Part shown: positions 26,589 to 35,874 of the stretch, piece by piece | Numbering within the stretch: position 1 is the first letter of the stretch | Layout: every line of letters begins with the position of its first letter | Assembly (NCBI RefSeq): GCF_039941195.1 | Contig: NZ_JBDVFA010000021.1 | Location: forward strand, 1 to 64,000 | Direction of reading: 5' to 3' | Length of the DNA: 64,000 nucleotides | DNA from: Aurantibacter_A sp039941195 | GTDB taxonomy: Bacteria; Bacteroidota; Bacteroidia; Flavobacteriales; Flavobacteriaceae | The notes under the pieces: generated by a model | What the model was told of the DNA's origin: nothing | Databases searched by the model: none | The model's input: the letters and a program-made list of their open reading frames with translations, nothing else | Translations under genes and position numbers: made by a program

Positions 26589-28019
26589 ATGGAATTCAGC
26601 AAAAAAGCAGGCCTTTTTATAGGCCCTATTCTTTTTCTCATTATTCTCAATTTACCTTTCGATTTAATATCTGAAAAAGGTGACGCGGTTATCGGAGTTG
26701 CCACCTGGATGGTTATTTGGTGGATAACCGAGGCAGTCTCTATATCGGTAACAGCCCTATTACCGCTTTTATTATTCCCAATTCTAAAAATTATGGATAT
26801 TGGAGAGGTGGGTGCTAACTACGGCAGTCCTATAATTTTTCTTTTCTTTGGTGGTTTTGTGTTAGCACTGGCATTAGAAAAAGTTAACCTTCATAAACGA
26901 ATTGCTTTAAATATTATCAAGTTAACTGGCACCACACCCAACAAAGTAGTACTTGGATTTATGATTGCCACAGCATTTTTGAGTATGTGGATTAGCAATA
27001 CTGCCACAACCGTAGTTATGCTACCAATTGCTATGTCGGTGATTAGCTTATTGGTAAATGATGCTGATGGCTTTACTATGAGTGATAAAAATTTTGCTCT
27101 ATGTGTAATGCTGGGCATTGCTTTTTCTGCAAACGCAGGTGGAATTGCAACCGTAATTGGCACCCCTCCAAATTCAGTAATGATTGGCCTTTTAGAGAAC
27201 GAATACAATATTGAAATATCCTTTTTAAAATGGATGGTTATTGGAGTGCCTTTTGCTACGGTTATGATTTGGATAAGCTACTTAGTTCTCGTAAAATTAA
27301 TGTTCCCAAACAAACAACTAAAATTTAGCGCCTCTAAAGATATTATTAATGAGGAATTACATAAACTGGGACCTATGAGCGGAAAAGAAAAAATGGTGCT
27401 TGCTATTTTTGGTGTCACAGTTTTTTTCTGGATTTTCAGAACAGTTATTAATGATATTTTCCCGAGCTTAAAATTAAACGACAGTATAATTAGTATTGCC
27501 GCGGCTATAACTATGTTCTCATTCCCTTATAATCTAAAAAAAGCAGATTTTATTATTCATTGGAAAGACACCCAAAAATTAGCCTGGGGCATTCTTATTC
27601 TTTTCGGGGGTGGTCTAGCACTAGCCAAAGGAATGTCGGTAAGTGGAATTGTTGATTTGGTATCTAGCGCTATTGCAACAAGTAATATTAGTGTATTATT
27701 TACAGCTATTCTATTAATAACGCTTATGCTGTTTATGACTGAATTAATGAGTAATGTAGCACTTACTGCAGTATTAGCACCAGTTGTAGCAGGTATTGCT
27801 ATTGGGTTAGAAATACCAATACTATATCTATTAATTCCAGTAACTATGGCTAGTAGTTGTGCTTTTATGTTACCTATGGCAACGCCACCGAATGCAATCG
27901 TTTTTGCCAGTGGTTATATAAAAGTAAATGAAATGGCCCGTGTGGGTGTCGTCTTAAATTTTATTGCAATCGGATTACTGATTTTGATGTTTCAATTTGT
28001 AATACCTTTTTTCTTCTAA
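26589..28019 (+). CDS. SLC13/DASS family sodium-coupled anion transporter
   Basis: A 476-residue protein with about 12-14 membrane segments. WWITEAVSISVTALLPLLLFP, the SNT motif in MWISNTATTVVMLPIA, GGIATVIGTPPNS and the second SNV motif in MSNVALTAVLAPVV identify the divalent anion/sodium symporter family. Substrates of relatives include succinate, malate, citrate and sulfate. It lies 83 bp after the PSD1 operon and may be independent of it. Confidence 0.9.
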   Translation: MEFSKKAGLFIGPILFLIILNLPFDLISEKGDAVIGVATWMVIWWITEAVSISVTALLPLLLFPILKIMDIGEVGANYGSPIIFLFFGGFVLALALEKVNLHKRIALNIIKLTGTTPNKVVLGFMIATAFLSMWISNTATTVVMLPIAMSVISLLVNDADGFTMSDKNFALCVMLGIAFSANAGGIATVIGTPPNSVMIGLLENEYNIEISFLKWMVIGVPFATVMIWISYLVLVKLMFPNKQLKFSASKDIINEELHKLGPMSGKEKMVLAIFGVTVFFWIFRTVINDIFPSLKLNDSIISIAAAITMFSFPYNLKKADFIIHWKDTQKLAWGILILFGGGLALAKGMSVSGIVDLVSSAIATSNISVLFTAILLITLMLFMTELMSNVALTAVLAPVVAGIAIGLEIPILYLLIPVTMASSCAFMLPMATPPNAIVFASGYIKVNEMARVGVVLNFIAIGLLILMFQFVIPFFF

Positions 28020-28051
28020 CGGTAGTAGTTTAATTTTTTTCCATAAAAAAA

Positions 28052-28072
28052 GCCCCAACTATTAGTTGAGGC
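28052..28072 (-). terminator. Terminator of the gene at 28096-28494
   Basis: GCCCCAACT (28052-28060), loop ATT, AGTTGAGGC (28064-28072), one mismatch. On the minus strand the stem is followed by seven T, complementary to the A-run at 28045-28051. Confidence 0.75.
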
Positions 28073-28095
28073 CGTATAGAATTTAAATTTGTTTT

Positions 28096-28494
28096 TTATT
28101 TGAAGGCATTAAAGCCTTTTGGTAAATATTTATTGGTATTGATATCTAAAACGATTTCATCATTTAAATCAATATAGTTAATTCCCTCTATCCCTTTAGG
28201 ATTTGCATAGGCATCGAAATCTTCCGGTAAGTTATTCTTAACCTCTAAGTTTTCTATATCAGTATCCTCTACATACTCAACCCAATTAAGGTTATAGTAG
28301 TATGCATATGGGTCAAAGTTTTCTGGAAGATAATCAGCTGTATCAAAACCTAATACAATTACTTCCTCATCTTCTATATATTGAACTGAATCAATGTCAA
28401 AATCTTCAATTTCTTTTTCGATATTATTCGCGAAAGCACCTTGGATTAACAATCCAATAAATGCAAAACTTAATAGTATATTTCTTTTATTCAT
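28096..28494 (-). CDS. Secreted acidic protein with repeated LPxxFdaya motif
   Basis: A 132-residue protein with a signal peptide (cleavage about AFA-N, residue 22). The mature part is strongly acidic and contains three copies of a short motif: YLPENFDPYAY (about 55-65), NLPEDFDAYA (about 88-97) and YLPKGFNAFK (about 123-132), separated by segments such as INYIDLNDEIVL. I do not recognise a family; the repeat is compatible with a repetitive adhesive or binding peptide. A matching terminator follows and no neighbour is on the same strand upstream. Confidence 0.72.
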   Translation of the reverse strand: MNKRNILLSFAFIGLLIQGAFANNIEKEIEDFDIDSVQYIEDEEVIVLGFDTADYLPENFDPYAYYYNLNWVEYVEDTDIENLEVKNNLPEDFDAYANPKGIEGINYIDLNDEIVLDINTNKYLPKGFNAFK

Positions 28495-28669
28495 AACACT
28501 TTAGGTTAATTTCTACTTCAGTATAACAATGCTTATGTCGTAATATTGCACATACCTTAAAGCCCATTCACCCGCTGAAATACCCAAATTATCAAATTCA
28601 TAAATTTTACTACAAAACCCTGACTATTTGATATTTTGACATTTATTATCTTAAGGAGGTAATACTTTT

Positions 28670-28729
28670 ATGCATCTATTTTTATCACAAAAAATAATGT
28701 CATTCATCGAGTTATTTTATTGGTTTTAA
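28670..28729 (+). other. 19-codon open frame preceded by a perfect AAGGAGGT
   Basis: AAGGAGGT at 28653-28660 is followed 9 nt later by ATG (28670) and a frame of 19 codons ending with TAA. Full Shine-Dalgarno sites are rare in this phylum, so the combination is noticeable, but nothing downstream on this strand is a gene. The remaining part of 28495-28947 is AT-rich with only the terminator at 28890-28922. Confidence 0.15.
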
Positions 28730-28889
28730 ATGACTTATGCTGTTCGTCGATAATTGTGCATTTAATCGGATATATTTTTTCAGCAATAAGACAATGGCAT
28801 TGATACACTTAAAAATGTAAAATCACCAATATTTTAGAAATAGAGTTATGTATATTAAAATAATAAGTTCTTCACCTTTGATATGAAAT

Positions 28890-28922
28890 TGAATAGGGTT
28901 CACCTTTCAGATGAACCCTATT
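28890..28922 (-). terminator. Long perfect hairpin at the end of the first RND efflux operon
   Basis: GAATAGGGTTCA (28890-28901), 9-nt loop, TGAACCCTATTC (28911-28922): a 12-bp perfect stem 26 bp beyond the stop of the outer-membrane gene. The T-run on the minus side is weak (AATTTCATA), so it may stabilise the 3' end as well as terminate. Confidence 0.6.
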
Positions 28923-28947
28923 CAAAACCTTAATCAACATTTGCTAA

Positions 28948-30375
28948 TTAATTCCAACCACCACCTAAAGCACGATACACACCTACCCTAGCAATTAGTT
29001 GATTCTTTTTAGTCTCTACCAATTCTATTTTTGCCTCAAGAGCATCTCGTTGCGTTAATAAAACTTCCATATAATCTGCCCGAGCAGACTGAAAAAGCTT
29101 GTTTGAAATTTCTATAGACGCATTAAGTGCATCTACTTGTTCAATTTTTAAATCATAATTCAATTTAAGATTTTGAACATTTGACAGTTCATTAGCTACC
29201 TCTATATACGCATTCAGTATTGTCTTTTCATATTCATAAACGACTTGTAACTGCCTATCATTCGCACTATTATATTCAGCTTTAATAGCATTTCTATTTA
29301 TTAGAGGACCTGCCACATCACCCGCTAAACTATACAACAAAGATTCTGGAGTTTCAGTCAAAAATTTTGGCTTAAAAGCTTCTAAACCTACACCAGCATT
29401 AATTCCAAATGAAGGATAGAAATTTGCTCTGGCCACTTTAACGTCTAATTTAGCTGCTGCTAACTCATACTCAACCTGCTTTATATCTGGTCTGTACTGT
29501 AATAGCTGAGCAGGAATACCCGTGAATACTGTATCTACTTCCTTCTCAATAAAAGCAATAGCATTACGATTTATTGATACCGGTTGTCTACCTATTAAAA
29601 AATTAATCTTGTTTTCGGTTTCTACAATCTCTTGCTTTATTTCATAACGCTCACTCCTATTCTTATAAACCTCAGCTTCAAACCTTTTTACGGCCAATTC
29701 GGTCGTACGAGCTGCCTGTTTTTGAAGTTTTACAATTCTCAAAGCATTTTTTTGGATGTCAAGATTTTCTTCTATAATAGCCAACTGATTATCAAGCGCA
29801 ATTAGTTCGTAATAGGCATCTGCAATTTCTGACACCAAATTAGTTACCATAAAATTTTTGCCCTCCTGCGTAGCGAGATATTCCATTACTGCAACTTTCT
29901 TAGAATTTCGAAGTTTTTTCCAAACATCAAGTTCCCAGGAAGCAAATAAGCCCGCTGAATAATTAGTTAAAGGATCAGGAAATGCTTCTTCATCCAAATC
30001 TAACCCCTCTTCAACCGCTCCATTTCGAGTATACTCCCCTACCTTTTCAACTTCGGCTCCAGCGTTAAAATTCACAGAGGGCAAATACTCTCCCTTTCGT
30101 ACTCGAATTTCATTTTTCACCATTGCTATCTGTTGCAGAATAATATTCAACTCTTGGTTTTTAACCAAAGCGATATCGATTAAATCTTTCAGTTCTGGAT
30201 CAGAAAAGAAATCTTTCCATTTAACCGTTGCACTTGTGAGCGTATCTGCTATTTGATTACTATAGCTTTCGGGCATTATTACTTCAGCATCTCTAACTTC
30301 CCTTGTAGGAACACAAGAATGCATAATAACCACCAGAAGACTACATACGATGTAATTTTTATTATTTCTCAACAT
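28948..30375 (-). CDS. TolC-like outer-membrane efflux lipoprotein (NodT/OprM type)
   Basis: A 475-residue lipoprotein (lipobox IMHSC, Cys21). Two outer-membrane efflux repeats are visible: ALVKNQELNIILQQIAMVKNEI in the first half and VSNV-like coiled helices with YRPDIKQVEYELAAAKLDVKVARANFYPSFGI in the second, then YMEVLLTQRDALEAKIELVETKKNQL at the C-terminal helices. It would form the outer-membrane exit duct of the RND pump. It starts 1 bp after the pump's stop. Confidence 0.92.
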   Translation of the reverse strand: MLRNNKNYIVCSLLVVIMHSCVPTREVRDAEVIMPESYSNQIADTLTSATVKWKDFFSDPELKDLIDIALVKNQELNIILQQIAMVKNEIRVRKGEYLPSVNFNAGAEVEKVGEYTRNGAVEEGLDLDEEAFPDPLTNYSAGLFASWELDVWKKLRNSKKVAVMEYLATQEGKNFMVTNLVSEIADAYYELIALDNQLAIIEENLDIQKNALRIVKLQKQAARTTELAVKRFEAEVYKNRSERYEIKQEIVETENKINFLIGRQPVSINRNAIAFIEKEVDTVFTGIPAQLLQYRPDIKQVEYELAAAKLDVKVARANFYPSFGINAGVGLEAFKPKFLTETPESLLYSLAGDVAGPLINRNAIKAEYNSANDRQLQVVYEYEKTILNAYIEVANELSNVQNLKLNYDLKIEQVDALNASIEISNKLFQSARADYMEVLLTQRDALEAKIELVETKKNQLIARVGVYRALGGGWN

Positions 30376-30376
30376 T

Positions 30377-33300
30377 TTAATCTTTTTTGTTTTTCTTGCT
30401 TCTTGACATTAATTTTTGAAGACGCTCTCTAAGCACACCCACCTCTTTTTTCATCGCATTTTGTTCTGCGTAGGAACGAACGATTTCTTCAGAGACTGGC
30501 TCCGCAGTTTCATTTTTAATTAAGCCACGACCATCTGCTAACTTGGCAAATAGATAATAAAGACCAGGTATAGCTACAACACCTAAAATTGTACCTAAAA
30601 ACATGCCACCCATTGCTGAGCCCCCAATAGTTCTATTACTAATTGCACCTGCACCAGATGCGAGAACTAAGGGAATTAAACCAGCTATAAAAGCAAATGA
30701 AGTCATTAAAATGGGCCTAAAACGCATTCGAGAACCCTCAATAGCCGCGTCTTTAATACTAGCGCCTTCTCGTCTTTTTTGTACTGCAAACTCGACAATT
30801 AGTACTGCATTTTTACCTAATAAACCGACAAGCATTATTACCCCTATCTGAGCATAAACATCATTTGAAAGTCCCATTAACTTTAGCAGTAAAAATGAAC
30901 CGAACACCCCTGCCGGTAATGAAAGTATAACTGCTAATGGGAGTAAAAAACTTTCATACTGGGCAGCCAATACCAGATACACAAAAATTAATACTATAAT
31001 AAAAATGTAAATAGATTCATTACCTCTTCTAGATTCATCATAAGAAAGACCTTCCCATGCTATATCATATCCTCGAGGTAAGTTTTCAGCTGCTACTTCC
31101 TGAATAGCTTTAATAGCATCTCCACTAGTAAATCCTGGCGCGGGAAGCCCTCTTATTGCTGCAGAATTGTACAAATTATACCTTGTAATCTCATTAGGAC
31201 CTAATGATTTTTCCATTGTCATAAAGGCTGAATATGGTACCATTTCGCCTTCTTCATTTTTAACAAACAATTTTGCTAAATCTGAAGGCATACCTCTATA
31301 TTCGGGTGCCGCCTGGGTATATACTTTAAAAAATCTACCAAAACGAATGAAACCTTGTTCGTAGGTACTACCAATTAAAATATTTAAATTCTCCATGGCC
31401 TTACCTATGGTTACCCCTTTTTGCATAGCAGCCTTATTGTTTATCTTCAACTTGTATTGTGGATAATTAGCAGCAAAAAATGTAAACAAACCTGATAATT
31501 CTTCACGCTCATTTAAAGCTGCCATGAAATCATTATTAATGCGTTCAAACTCTTGATAATCTGTCCCATTTGTTTTATCAAGCATACGCATTGCAAAACC
31601 ACCCGAAGAACCGAAACCTGGCACAGCTGGCGGTTCAAAATATTCAATGATTGCCCCAAGATCTTTGGTCTCTTCTTCTAATTCTTCCATTATCTCATGA
31701 ACCGAATTATTCCTTTCAGCCCAAGGTTTTAGATTAATTAAACAAGTACCAGCATTAGACCCTCTACCTTCAGTCATTATTTCATACCCAGCCAATGAAG
31801 AAACTGATTCAATACCTTCGGTCTCCTCACATATTTTCAATAGTTTTTTTGCTACTTCATTTGTTCGTTCGAGTGTAGCACCAGGTGGAGTTTGAATTAT
31901 TGCATAGATCATTCCTTGATCTTCATTTGGAATAAAACCAGCTGGTAAAACCTGATTGGTTAAGAAAATACCAGCACAAAATGCGATTAACATACCGAAA
32001 GTAATTATTCTTCGGGTTACTATTTTATCGAGTATTTTAATATACCGTCCCGTGATTTTTTCGAAACCATTGTTAAACCAATCTATAAATCGATTGATAG
32101 GTGTCTTTCTTCTTTCCTTACCATGATTGTTTTTTAACAACATTGCGCAAAGCACCGGTGTTAATGTTAATGCTACAATTGCAGAAATCACAATAGACCC
32201 TGCCATGGTAATACTAAATTGCCTATAGAAAACACCTACAGGACCCGTCATGAACGAAATAGGAATAAACACCGAAACCATAACTAATGTAATGGCAATA
32301 ATTGCACCCCCAATTTCCTTTAAAACCTCAGCCGAGGCATTATAGGGTGTGAGATTTTCTTCTTCCATTTTAACATGAACGGCCTCTACCACCACAATCG
32401 CATTATCAACCACAATACCAATAGCAAGCACTAATGCGAATAGTGTAATCAAGTTTATGGATAGTCCAAACAGTTGCATTACAAAAAAGGCACCTATAAG
32501 CGATACAGGTACTGCTATTATCGGTATTAGTGTTGAACGCCAATCTCCCAAAAAGAGAAAAACTACTATCGCCACTAGTATAAATGCATCTCTAAGAGTA
32601 TGCACAACCTGCTCTATAGAGGCATCTAAAAAAGTAGACACGTCGTAACTAATCTTATAATCAATTCCTGGAGGTAAATCCGCTTCTAGCTCATCTAACT
32701 TAGCCTTTACCAAATCGATAACATCACTACCATTACTGCCAAATGTTTGTTTTAAAACTATTGAAGCAGACGGATTACCATCGAGATTGGAATATATGTC
32801 AAAAAACTCGCTACCGAGTTCCACATCGGCTAAATCTCCTAGGGTTAATATCTCACCTTCTTCATTAGCTTTTATAATTATGTCTTTATATTGTTGCGGC
32901 TCATTATATCTATCTTGGTATACCAACACATATTCAAGAGATTGTGCTTGTTTACCAGAACTTCGCCCTAATCGGCCTGGTCTAGCCAAAATACTTTGAT
33001 CCTCCATAGCCTCAAGAATTTCTTCGGCTGAGACATTGTATGCGCGCATACGATCTGGTTTTAACCAAACGCGCATGGCATATTTTCTACTTCCTAGAAT
33101 TTGAGCACTAGCAATACCATCTATTCGCTGTATTTCTGGTATAATTTTAGTGTATGCATAATTGTAAAGAAATTTCTCATCATTACCCTTATCCTCGCTA
33201 AATAAGTTCACATACATTAACATACTCGGCTGAACGGGTGTTATTACCACCCCTTCGCGCTGTACTAACTCAGGCAGCAGTGGCATCACTTGATCCACCC

Positions 33301-33628
33301 TAGTTTTTACACGCACAACAGCTTGGTTTGGATCGGTACCTGGTTCAAAAATAATACGTAATGTGCCCTCACCCGCACTTGTTGCATCAGAGGCAATATA
33401 CCGCATACCCTGTACTCCATTTATTGAAGTCTCAAGGGGAATTAGTGTTGATTTCACTAACACGTCTGAACTAGCACCAGGATAAGCAATAAAAATATTT
33501 ACCGTAGTTGGCGCTATTTGAGGAAATTGTGATATCGGCAACTGTTTTATAGCCAACAATCCGACGAAAATAAGAACCACAGAAATAACTATAGCCAATA
33601 CTGGCCTTTTAATGAATTTTTTAAACAT
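30377..33628 (-). CDS. RND multidrug efflux permease (HAE1/AcrB family)
   Basis: A 1083-residue inner-membrane pump. The N-terminus FKKFIKRPVLAIVIS and QLPISQFPQIAPT are typical of AcrB-like proteins; FGLSINLITLFALVLAIGIVVDN begins the TM4 proton-relay region and GSAMGGMFLGTILGVVAIPGLYYL the last membrane segment. In TM4 the usual Asp-Asp pair reads Asp-Asn (VDNAIVVVEA), unlike the second pump in this window. A charged C-terminal tail of about 50 residues follows. The adaptor lies 24 bp upstream and the outer-membrane protein 1 bp downstream, making a full tripartite operon. Confidence 0.96.
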   Translation of the reverse strand: MFKKFIKRPVLAIVISVVLIFVGLLAIKQLPISQFPQIAPTTVNIFIAYPGASSDVLVKSTLIPLETSINGVQGMRYIASDATSAGEGTLRIIFEPGTDPNQAVVRVKTRVDQVMPLLPELVQREGVVITPVQPSMLMYVNLFSEDKGNDEKFLYNYAYTKIIPEIQRIDGIASAQILGSRKYAMRVWLKPDRMRAYNVSAEEILEAMEDQSILARPGRLGRSSGKQAQSLEYVLVYQDRYNEPQQYKDIIIKANEEGEILTLGDLADVELGSEFFDIYSNLDGNPSASIVLKQTFGSNGSDVIDLVKAKLDELEADLPPGIDYKISYDVSTFLDASIEQVVHTLRDAFILVAIVVFLFLGDWRSTLIPIIAVPVSLIGAFFVMQLFGLSINLITLFALVLAIGIVVDNAIVVVEAVHVKMEEENLTPYNASAEVLKEIGGAIIAITLVMVSVFIPISFMTGPVGVFYRQFSITMAGSIVISAIVALTLTPVLCAMLLKNNHGKERRKTPINRFIDWFNNGFEKITGRYIKILDKIVTRRIITFGMLIAFCAGIFLTNQVLPAGFIPNEDQGMIYAIIQTPPGATLERTNEVAKKLLKICEETEGIESVSSLAGYEIMTEGRGSNAGTCLINLKPWAERNNSVHEIMEELEEETKDLGAIIEYFEPPAVPGFGSSGGFAMRMLDKTNGTDYQEFERINNDFMAALNEREELSGLFTFFAANYPQYKLKINNKAAMQKGVTIGKAMENLNILIGSTYEQGFIRFGRFFKVYTQAAPEYRGMPSDLAKLFVKNEEGEMVPYSAFMTMEKSLGPNEITRYNLYNSAAIRGLPAPGFTSGDAIKAIQEVAAENLPRGYDIAWEGLSYDESRRGNESIYIFIIVLIFVYLVLAAQYESFLLPLAVILSLPAGVFGSFLLLKLMGLSNDVYAQIGVIMLVGLLGKNAVLIVEFAVQKRREGASIKDAAIEGSRMRFRPILMTSFAFIAGLIPLVLASGAGAISNRTIGGSAMGGMFLGTILGVVAIPGLYYLFAKLADGRGLIKNETAEPVSEEIVRSYAEQNAMKKEVGVLRERLQKLMSRSKKNKKD

Positions 33629-33652
33629 CTTGTTGAAGTTTGAAGATTTGAA

Positions 33653-34729
33653 TTACTCTGCGTAAAGCGCTAAATGTGTCAAAACCGATTGTGGTTTTTC
33701 AAACTTATAATCAATATGCTCACCACTCTTGACCATTCTTATACCTTCCAACAATATTTTGTCCTTCTCTGCAAGACCTTTTTCTACCGCAAAAAGATGT
33801 GGTAACTCGGCGCTTATTGTAATTTCTTTCTGATGTACATTATTTTCGTCATCAACTACAAAAACAAACTTTTTATCTAATACTTCGAAAGTGGCTTTTT
33901 GTGGAATAAGTAATGCATTTTCTAAAGGAACCGTAAGTATTACACTCCCTGTCTCGCCATGACGTAAAATACGATCCGGATTTGGAAATGTAGCTCTAAA
34001 AGCAATATTACCAGTCTCGTTATTAAACTCTCCTTCGATGGTCTCTACAATGCCAATCTGATTAAACAGCTTATTATTTGCCATTAATAGCTTTACCGAC
34101 TCCTTACTGTCTTTAGCGGTACTCATAATATAATCTAAATACTCAGATTCTGGGACATTAAAGTACACCCACATTTTACTATTATCTGATAAACTAGTTA
34201 GCATTTCACCCTCATCTAAGAGACTTCCTTCTCTAACATGCAGATGATTCATTAAACCATCGAAAGGCGCTGATATATTGGTAAATCCAAGGTGCGTTTT
34301 AGCCATTGTAACTTCAGCTTGTGCTTTTGCATATTCCGCCTTAGACATGGCCAATTCATTGGGTGAAACAACATCACTATCTGCTAATAGCTTTGTGTTT
34401 TTATATTCAATTTCTGCTACATTAGCCTCGGCCTCTGCTTTAGATAACTCTGCCTCATACACGTTAGGCATAATTTGAAACATGGGCTGACCTTTTTTTA
34501 CCAGTTGACCTTCATCAACAAATATTTTTTTCAAATACCCCTTTTCTAAGGCACGAACTTCTATATGCCGAATTGAATGAATTTGACAGACATAATCTTT
34601 GGTAATAACTGTATCTAATTTAATGGGGCTAGAAACTAAATGCTTTATTGATTTATGTTCCTCTTTTTTATGGTGATTGCAACTAACAAATAAGAAGTTT
34701 GCAACCAAGAATAATATTATTGGCTTCAT
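33653..34729 (-). CDS. RND efflux periplasmic adaptor lipoprotein
   Basis: A 358-residue membrane-fusion protein with lipobox FLFVSC (Cys17). It shows the lipoyl-like half motifs VRALEKGYLKKIFVDEGQLVKKGQPMFQI and TNISAPFDGLMNHLHVREGSLLDEGE, a short alpha-hairpin (about 90-145) and beta-barrel segments with LLIPQKATFEVLDKKFVFVV. It bridges pump and outer-membrane duct. It is the first gene of the operon; 34730-34856 must hold the promoter, but I see no clear consensus. Confidence 0.93.
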   Translation of the reverse strand: MKPIILFLVANFLFVSCNHHKKEEHKSIKHLVSSPIKLDTVITKDYVCQIHSIRHIEVRALEKGYLKKIFVDEGQLVKKGQPMFQIMPNVYEAELSKAEAEANVAEIEYKNTKLLADSDVVSPNELAMSKAEYAKAQAEVTMAKTHLGFTNISAPFDGLMNHLHVREGSLLDEGEMLTSLSDNSKMWVYFNVPESEYLDYIMSTAKDSKESVKLLMANNKLFNQIGIVETIEGEFNNETGNIAFRATFPNPDRILRHGETGSVILTVPLENALLIPQKATFEVLDKKFVFVVDDENNVHQKEITISAELPHLFAVEKGLAEKDKILLEGIRMVKSGEHIDYKFEKPQSVLTHLALYAE

Positions 34730-34856
34730 TTAGAATGTAATTTAAATGTATTGGATAATTAAAATTGAGCACAAAAAAGAATTAATTTCAATCTTATTGT
34801 ACTCTTAAGTTTAAATGTAAGTGTCCATAGAAATATAGAACCCTATCTCAATAAAA

Positions 34857-35252
34857 TCACAATCTAAAAACCTGGAATTGAAGATATAGTTGATTTGATA
34901 CTTTGTTTATTGGAGTATCAAATTGTTTTTCTGAAGTATATAAATCTAAAAGTGAATAACATAAAAATGATGAAAAATATGCATGAGACATAGCTCTATG
35001 AGCATCATTCTCTACCGCAGTCTCTTCTTCTTCCTTATCAAACTCAGCCATTTCAGCTAAAAGTTCTAGCCCATGGGTATTAAGCACTTTTGCTTCCGCT
35101 TTTAAGTATACCGATGATAAATCTATTTTTGAAGATATTATCCCTGTATCTGAAGATGAAGCATAAACAGCACCATAACTATTAGTGGTCTGCAAACCTA
35201 TTACTAACAAAAAGAATGTTAGCAGTTTATAAAAATTATGCAATTTCAACAT
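34857..35252 (-). CDS. Secreted protein of unknown function near the copper-type cluster
   Basis: A 131-residue protein. Signal peptide (to about residue 28, NSYGA), then a short mature part with an acidic stretch (EFDKEEEETAVEND) and a C-terminal segment HAYFSSFLCYSLLDLYTSEK ending in LYLQFQVFRL. No family is recognised. It is divergent from the small gene at 35373 with 120 bp between them, and both may belong to the MbnP/MbnH neighbourhood. Confidence 0.55.
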   Translation of the reverse strand: MLKLHNFYKLLTFFLLVIGLQTTNSYGAVYASSSDTGIISSKIDLSSVYLKAEAKVLNTHGLELLAEMAEFDKEEEETAVENDAHRAMSHAYFSSFLCYSLLDLYTSEKQFDTPINKVSNQLYLQFQVFRL

Positions 35253-35350
35253 ATAGAGCGCTAATTTATAGCGGATACTTTAACTAGCACAAATAAACGT
35301 GATATTTTTTTGTTAATGACATTTTTCATAAATAATATTTAAAATAATAA

Positions 35351-35358
35351 TAACTTTG
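35351..35358 (+). promoter_or_regulatory. -7 promoter box upstream of the copper-type cluster
   Basis: TAACTTTG matches TAnnTTTG. Transcription would begin near 35364, 9 bp before the TTG start of the next gene, giving an almost leaderless mRNA. No good -33 TTTG is seen at the expected distance. Confidence 0.4.
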
Positions 35359-35372
35359 CAAAAAGCATTTCA

Positions 35373-35750
35373 TTGAATCGATTCATTGCCATTCTACTTC
35401 TTATATGTTTCCATGTCCAGCCGGCTATGGTAATATCGGTATGGGTAGATTATGGCGCGAATAATGACTATATAAAAGAAGTACTTTGTATTAACAAATA
35501 CAAGCCGAAACTAGAATGTAATGGTAAATGCTATTTGGCTACAATGCTAAAGAAGGAATCGCAAAAAAAAGAATCTAAAGAAAAAGCTATTTTTAGCGAA
35601 GCAAATATTACACCAGTATTTTTTGTTTCTTACCCTGAAGTAGTTTTTAATAGCATCGATGATTCAACAACATTAGAAAATTTCATCTATACGAATCACT
35701 ACGAGTTACTTCATTTATCGAAAAACGATAGACCCCCTATCTCCTCTTAG
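35373..35750 (+). CDS. Small cysteine-motif protein of the MbnP/MbnH neighbourhood
   Basis: A 125-residue protein with TTG start at 35373; this start restores a hydrophobic signal (FIAILLLICFHVQPA), while the next ATG would remove it. The mature part holds a Cys-rich motif CINKYKPKLECNGKCYL (about residues 39-55), a lysine-rich helix (KKESQKKESKEKA) and an aromatic segment. Similar short CxGKCyl proteins are seen in Bacteroidota next to metal-acquisition genes; this is a recollection, not a tested match. It precedes MbnP by 124 bp on the same strand and may bind copper or iron. Confidence 0.6.
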   Translation: MNRFIAILLLICFHVQPAMVISVWVDYGANNDYIKEVLCINKYKPKLECNGKCYLATMLKKESQKKESKEKAIFSEANITPVFFVSYPEVVFNSIDDSTTLENFIYTNHYELLHLSKNDRPPISS

Positions 35751-35874
35751 TTCCTTTTACATTACAGCATTTCGCTGAATGTCTTCCAAATACTATTTAA
35801 ATTTTAAAACAATCACTATTGGTGAATGGAGGTTTTACAATACGCTCCATCATCAATACACAATATACTTATAA

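Noticed and set aside
28653..28660. AAGGAGGT as the ribosome-binding site of a larger gene
   Set aside because: The only frame it serves ends after 19 codons; it is kept as a low-interest observation only.
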